From: Timema cristinae
Taxonomy: Eukaryota; Arthropoda; Insecta; Phasmatodea; Timematidae
NCBI GenBank assembly: GCA_039000515.1
Contig: JBCFYV010000024.1
Span: forward strand, 18,138,041-18,202,040
Reading direction: 5' to 3'
Length of the DNA: 64,000 nt
The translations under genes and the position numbers were made by a program. The notes beneath the pieces are model-generated. The model was not told the DNA's origin, searched no databases, and was given only the letters and a program-made list of their open reading frames with translations. This document shows positions 38,401-44,400 of the stretch, piece after piece. Position 1 is the stretch's first letter. Each line of letters starts with the position of its first letter.

Positions 38401-41400
38401 AGCAGAATGGGATAATGATCACTGCCACATAGGTCCGAGTGGACCTCCCAAAGGAAGTGGGCAACGATCCCGGGACTACAAAATGTTAGGTCGATGGCAG
38501 AGGATACACCATTAAAGGTAGAGAAGTTTGTCTGGGTCCCGGTGTTCATTAACACCAGGTTTCCCGAGACAAGAATATCCTCTACCATCCTCCCACGTGC
38601 GTCAGTAATATTGGACCCTCACACCAGGTTATGCGCATTAAAGTCCCCCAAGATGATATAGTTGTATAAAGAGCGCCTCTAGGGTCCTCTTAGGAACACG
38701 CTCTCCCGGTGGGAGGTAGATGCAACATATTGTTACCTCCAAAGGGAGGGAGACTCTGACAGCAATCACTTGGAGATCAGAAACGATATTAATATTTTTG
38801 TGATCTATATATTGCTTCGTGCGAATATAGCAACACCTCCGCTAGCCCGATCAAAGAAAGGCTTGTCGGTACGATACACATCGTACCCACGAAGCATCGG
38901 GTTGTCATTTGGGCGGAAGTGGGTCTCCTGCAAACACAAGATGGAAGGATGCAGGGAAGAAATTTGTTGTTTAATTTCATCTACACGAGCATAGAAACCC
39001 CTACAATTCCATTGTAGTAGCGTCATACGTAGTTAATATAATATTTAGTTATCCTCACAATCCATGTCACTATCCCTTAATAATAAAAATTGGTTGAGGG
39101 CCTTTTTAGGTCCTCTTGCCTTTCCCAGTCTCTCCTGGACCTCCCGCTTCAGGAGAGGCTTCGTTTTACTTTGGAGAGACTGGGTAGTCGGATCCTTGCG
39201 CGAAGGCTTTGTTAAGGCCTTCGATGCTTTTTTAATATTTATTTCGGCGGTCACTCGCTGGTCCTTCTTCAAGGCACCAGTGGGACTCGCCTTTACGGCC
39301 TCACCTGTTTCGCCACTCATCCCGGGCTCTGGTGGCCCAGAGGCGAGAATGAGCGACTCAACAGTGACCGCACGTAATTTATTTCCCCGAGGGGGGCTCG
39401 GGGGTGTTCCCCAAGGAGCCCTCCTGGGTGGTACAGGTGGGGGAGACGACTTAGGTGGCAGTTTTGCCCCTATTGACAATTTCGGCGACACCTTGGTTGG
39501 CGCGTTTTCAATACGGATGTCTCGAGCAGAGACCAATGGCACAGGTCGCGATGACGTCTTAGCGAGATTAACTGCGCAATGGCAATTGGGACAGTTAATG
39601 TTTTGGCTGACAATCTGGCTGCATGATGTTTGGAATACCGGAGCCTGACTAGATGCGTATTCCTTGCGTTCCTGGGCATATGAGATCTTTTTTTCGGATT
39701 GAATCTCCAGGACTTTTTTTTCTACCTTCCATTTCGGACAGGCCCGAGACCAGGCAGTGTGGACCCTTGCAGTTTATGCAGAACTTCGGAGACTCACATG
39801 GTGTTTCGTGAGCCTCTTGTCCACAATCCGCACAGGTCGGCTTACCACGGCATCTCAGCTTCGTATGCCCAAATTCCTGACACTGAAAACAGCGCCTAGG
39901 ATTAGGGACATACGGCCGGACCCTGAGCACGTGGAAGCCTGCTCGGACCTCCTTTGGAAGGGTAGGTGTCGCAAAAGTTAAGATATACGTGTCATTTTTT
40001 TGATCTTGTCCGTTCTTTTTGGTGCCAATACGGTATACTTCGGTGACGTGTTGAGGGGAAAGCTCCTCACAGATATCCTCAATGCTCACGCAGTCGAGGT
40101 CATAGCAAGTGACCACTCCCTTGCAAACATTGAGGAACCTGTGAGGTTCCACCTTCACCGGTATATGAGACGTATTGCTCAACGGTATTTCCGAGATTGC
40201 CATAACTCTTGAGGACTGGATGTCAGTTGTTGTCTGTATCATTATCGTGCCATCACGCAGTTTTTTAATTGATACGTCCGACTGTGCTACACCATTTATC
40301 ACTCTTTCGAGGATGAATGGGCTTACTCGCTTTAGACTTTCGTTTTCCTCTGCTCGAGACATTACCAGAAAGCGGGGCTGGGGTCTCACCACTTCCTGGA
40401 CCTTTTCCATCGATGGGCTGGACGGCCTTACCCGTTACCGCCTCTTATCAATATTACGGCCCTGTGAGGTGCCAGCAGAAATTGCCAGTACGGTGCCAGC
40501 GGTGACAAAGTTATTGGCCATGCCGTTATTGGGGACAACCACACATACTCGGATCGTAGACCCAGGGTGATCCAAGTTGGTACTACCACATATGGCCCTG
40601 TTAACTGTCCCGACGAGAGGCCCTATACGACGCTAGACATGACAACCTTCGCATAGGGCATCGCCGAGACAGAGGTCGTCGCAGCAAGTGGGTGTAGGAA
40701 AGTGCCAATTTTACGTCCGGGCCCTCATGAACGCAACCGATCTTTTCCCAAAGTAGGGTACCCGGTTATTGTCATCCCTAAGGCCCTTCTACTAAGGTAT
40801 TGCAACCGGCGCACTTTCATTTAGGAGCTCAAGGCAGTGGTATCCAATAATAAACAGAGAAGAGCCGGGTTAGTTGCCAAGGTCGTCAACGGAAAGGCCT
40901 CTGTGCAGGATGAACGGTGGGGGAAAGGAAGAAAAAGGTAAGGGTAGATAAAGCGAAGGGGGAAGAGTGAAAAAAAGGGGGAAAGTGAAGGAAGAAGAAA
41001 ATGATGTGAAAGGAAAGATATAGGATAGGTTTGTCCCACACGAGGTACGTACTGCACAGAAGCCTCCCCTTTTAGTCGCTTCTTACGACAAGCAGGGGTT
41101 ACTGCGGGACTATTCTAAACCCCGTCCCGCAGGGGGGAGTATGCCAAAGAAAATTATGGATATAAAGTATGTAGAAAAAAACCTAGAGAGGGTGGGCGGA
41201 ACGGATAGCAAAAAGTGTGTAAGTGAGAGGAGAAGAATGGAGGCAATTAAAGGAGTAAGAAAGGTAGGAAGATGGAGGCAGTTTATTAAATTGACCCGAC
41301 CACAGGCTACAAACAATTGATTATGATGATTTATATATTTACATCTTTCTAGATAATTTTTTTTATAGTTTTATGCACCTTACTAGCTGCTCGGACTATC

Positions 41401-44400
41401 TGAAAACCACATGAAGTTAATAAATTCTAAGGAAACACACCACTATTATCATGGAAATAGGACGTAAATGTAAGTTTGAAAATCATAAAGTGAAAAATAA
41501 ACTCTAGTGCTCCCAGCTGATATTTGAAACCAAATTGTGATATCCAGAGTAAAGATGAGCATACCAATAAAACATATTGATACTTAGGCTATGACCATAT
41601 TTTCGATCTGGTTATCACGACCAAGATACCAGCACAAAAAGTCTTGCTATAGTATATAGTATAGCGTGGCTATTCTATGCAATACTTTCTTTGCTTCAAA
41701 CAGACAGAAAAAATATATCATTTCATTTCTTCCAGCCTAGTTTTGTAAAGGCTAAATTTTAAATTCCAGTTTTGAAGTGCAAATGTTTGTGCACAGGAGC
41801 TATTAATTTTAAAATTCCAGATCTCTGCGTATTGTATATATCGCACAATACTAAAGAAAGGCAGACACATACTTATTTTTATTAATATAGATATGGCTTT
41901 ATGTTCTGGTGTCACAGTCACAGTGTCTATGTCGCAGTTCCATGCCCTTAGATAACTTTATCAGTTTGTTGAGAGTCAGATTGGCTCCTCTTATTGACAG
42001 TGGACCATTAATTTAATTTTTATTATAAAAAGTAATGCAATGCTACTATAATGAATGTTGTAATCAATTACTCCAATGATTGGTAGAACAAGTACAAGTA
42101 AAAGTGTGTGGTTGATAAATATCTTTGGCTGCCATAACATAATTATCCTTTGTTATACTTTTTACATCATCAGTGCATGATGTGGAGCTGGTACCTGGCC
42201 AATGACACTCAGTTCTTCATTCTGGGGGCGGTTCTTCTCATCCTCGCTGTCAGGTAATTCTTTAATGTAGTTTTTTTTAAACACTTTGTTTTGTTCATAG
42301 TAAGTTATATTTAACTAACCAATATTCTTAGAGTGATATTTTAATGTTAAAATATAGTTTGAAGCTATAAATATCTTACAATAATTTCTAAGATATTTTA
42401 ACAGTTTTGTTGTTGTTGGTTTACTAGAAAGATTCAGTTACTGATGTTTCATAATATAAAGATAAATAATTGCTTTAGCTAGTTTTGTTTTCTTTAATGA
42501 GTTAAGGTACTAAAATATCCATAATTAAAAATATAATAATCCTACGCACAAAAATTACAGCAGCAAACCAACTTTCAAATAATGCTACTTGATTAATATT
42601 TAGTTACTTTTTAAGAATTATAAAATAATCTAACAAGATTACATAAAATCATAAAAGTTTTTGTATTACAAATTTGTAAGGAATGGTAGTCATGCAATTA
42701 ATTGAGACAATAACTAACCTTACTTGTTTCAGTCATTTCCGCATTGCAGCATTTACTCTGCTGACATTTCTTTTGAGTTCCTGGTTTACTACAGGAATCA
42801 TAGCTTACCACAATAAACACATGCCCAGGTACCGTATCATTACTATTAGTTTTATTGAAAAGATATGCCATTATAAGGGATTTTTAACAGTTCCAGTCCT
42901 GTTTTCAAAATATAAATTTAAAGTATACTGGTTCTAGTTTTGATTTGTCTTAATACTCACTTGAGATCTTTGTGTAAGGGTTTAAAAAAAGCTTTAATCA
43001 ATATGGACCTTTGAATTAGGTAGATTTATGGTGATTGCTATAAAAGCAATCCAAATCAAAAGAATATTAAAATTCAAGATAATATTACAAATGTATATTT
43101 CAACTACACACTGTATATCTCAGGTAGACACCCTTTTTTTCTGGGGCCTTAGTTAAAAATAAGGTTGGAACCTAAGTGGGAGGTGTAAGTAAGATTAGCA
43201 CCAAATTAATTATATTTTATGGTTGCCAAAAACGGAAGTATTGTTTTGTGGTATAGCCCACCATTAATTTTTAGAAATCTTAAATCATTGTTAAAAATCA
43301 TTCTCAGCTTGCAATGCAAGGTGTTTATGTTGTCAGTGAATTGAATATAGCCTCTTGTTGCAGTATGGACCCACTGGCTCTCTTTGACAAGATATACGAC
43401 AAGCCATGGACTCGCCTAGGACCATATCTGGTAGGAATGTCAGTGGGATGGATTCTATACAAAACCAACTGCAAGATCACCATGAACAAGGTATGACTCA
43501 TTCTAATCAGCCCATTATAGAGGTGGTGATTGGATACAAACGTATCAAGACATTACAAGAATCTTAGAATTTAAAATAATGGATTTTTTTTTAGGGGTGG
43601 GAACCTCAAATTCTTAAGGATATTCCAGGATTCAAAAAAATATCAAATCCAAAAAAATACATATTAAAAAATAATAATTTGTTTAGCACAATAATACTTC
43701 TTATTGGTGGTTCAGCCCCAACATAATTTTAAGACAAAATTAGCAACTAAAACATAACTAATTAATTTAACAATTAATATAATTTATTAATATTATCAAT
43801 AATGCATTATAACAGAAAATGTCAAAATTAAGTTACTATTTTAATTTTCTATTATTCTATTATATTTGAATTTATGTTAATAATTTTTTTTCAAAATTTA
43901 GAATCAGATTTGGATTTGTAAAATAATTTATTCGACCTATTCTAATATTTTTACATCGCTCTTAAAAAAATTTATGGCGTCAGCCTATAATCAAGCTATA
44001 CTGAACGAGTGGCCACCATCTGTTGGCGAAGATAGTGCCAGCTTTTGCAGATATAGGATGTCATATAGTCAGCACAATACACCCTAGTCAATAATCTGTT
44101 TTCTAGACTGAATCTGTTTTCTAGACTGGAGCTGTTACTTTTTCGTTCAAGTAGCTATACATTTGTCCTCCTGAAGCTGAGTTGACCGCGTCCCAGACCC
44201 ACTGTTACACAGAAAAAGTTAGAAGCACTGGGGATTGAACCAAAGACCTTTGGATTCATATCCGGAAACTCTGATAACTAAACCACAGAGGTGGTCAACT
44301 CTAAACAAATATTAAATAATTGAAAAGTTGTGGTCAAATTACAAGGTTACTATTAGTTTTGTATGCCATAGTTGGTAGTAACAATTGGCTGGCTGACGTC

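Larger units (their letters stand above)
34966..41136 (-). mobile_element. I-clade non-LTR retrotransposon (LINE), near full length
   Basis: The element is 6171 bp on the - strand. Its 3' end is a (TAA)n tail at 34966-34981 (left), the hallmark of I-factor-like LINEs. The 5' end abuts 41136. Both sides carry the 14-bp duplication GAGTATGCCAAAGA (34952-34965 and 41137-41150). From its 5' end come about 0.7 kb of leader, a gag-like ORF1 with CCHC knuckles and ORF2 with endonuclease, reverse transcriptase, RNase H and a Cys/His tail. Several frame breaks make it inactive. It lies antisense in intron 8 of the NRF-like gene. Confidence 0.92.

Noticed and set aside
38104..38415. + strand genes between 36183 and 40570
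   Set aside because: All + strand open frames here are shadows of the antisense LINE ORFs, which carry the recognisable domains.
40411..41136. separate gene upstream of the LINE ORF1
   Set aside because: The region is inside the target duplication and behaves as the LINE 5' leader; open frames are short and purine- or pyrimidine-rich.
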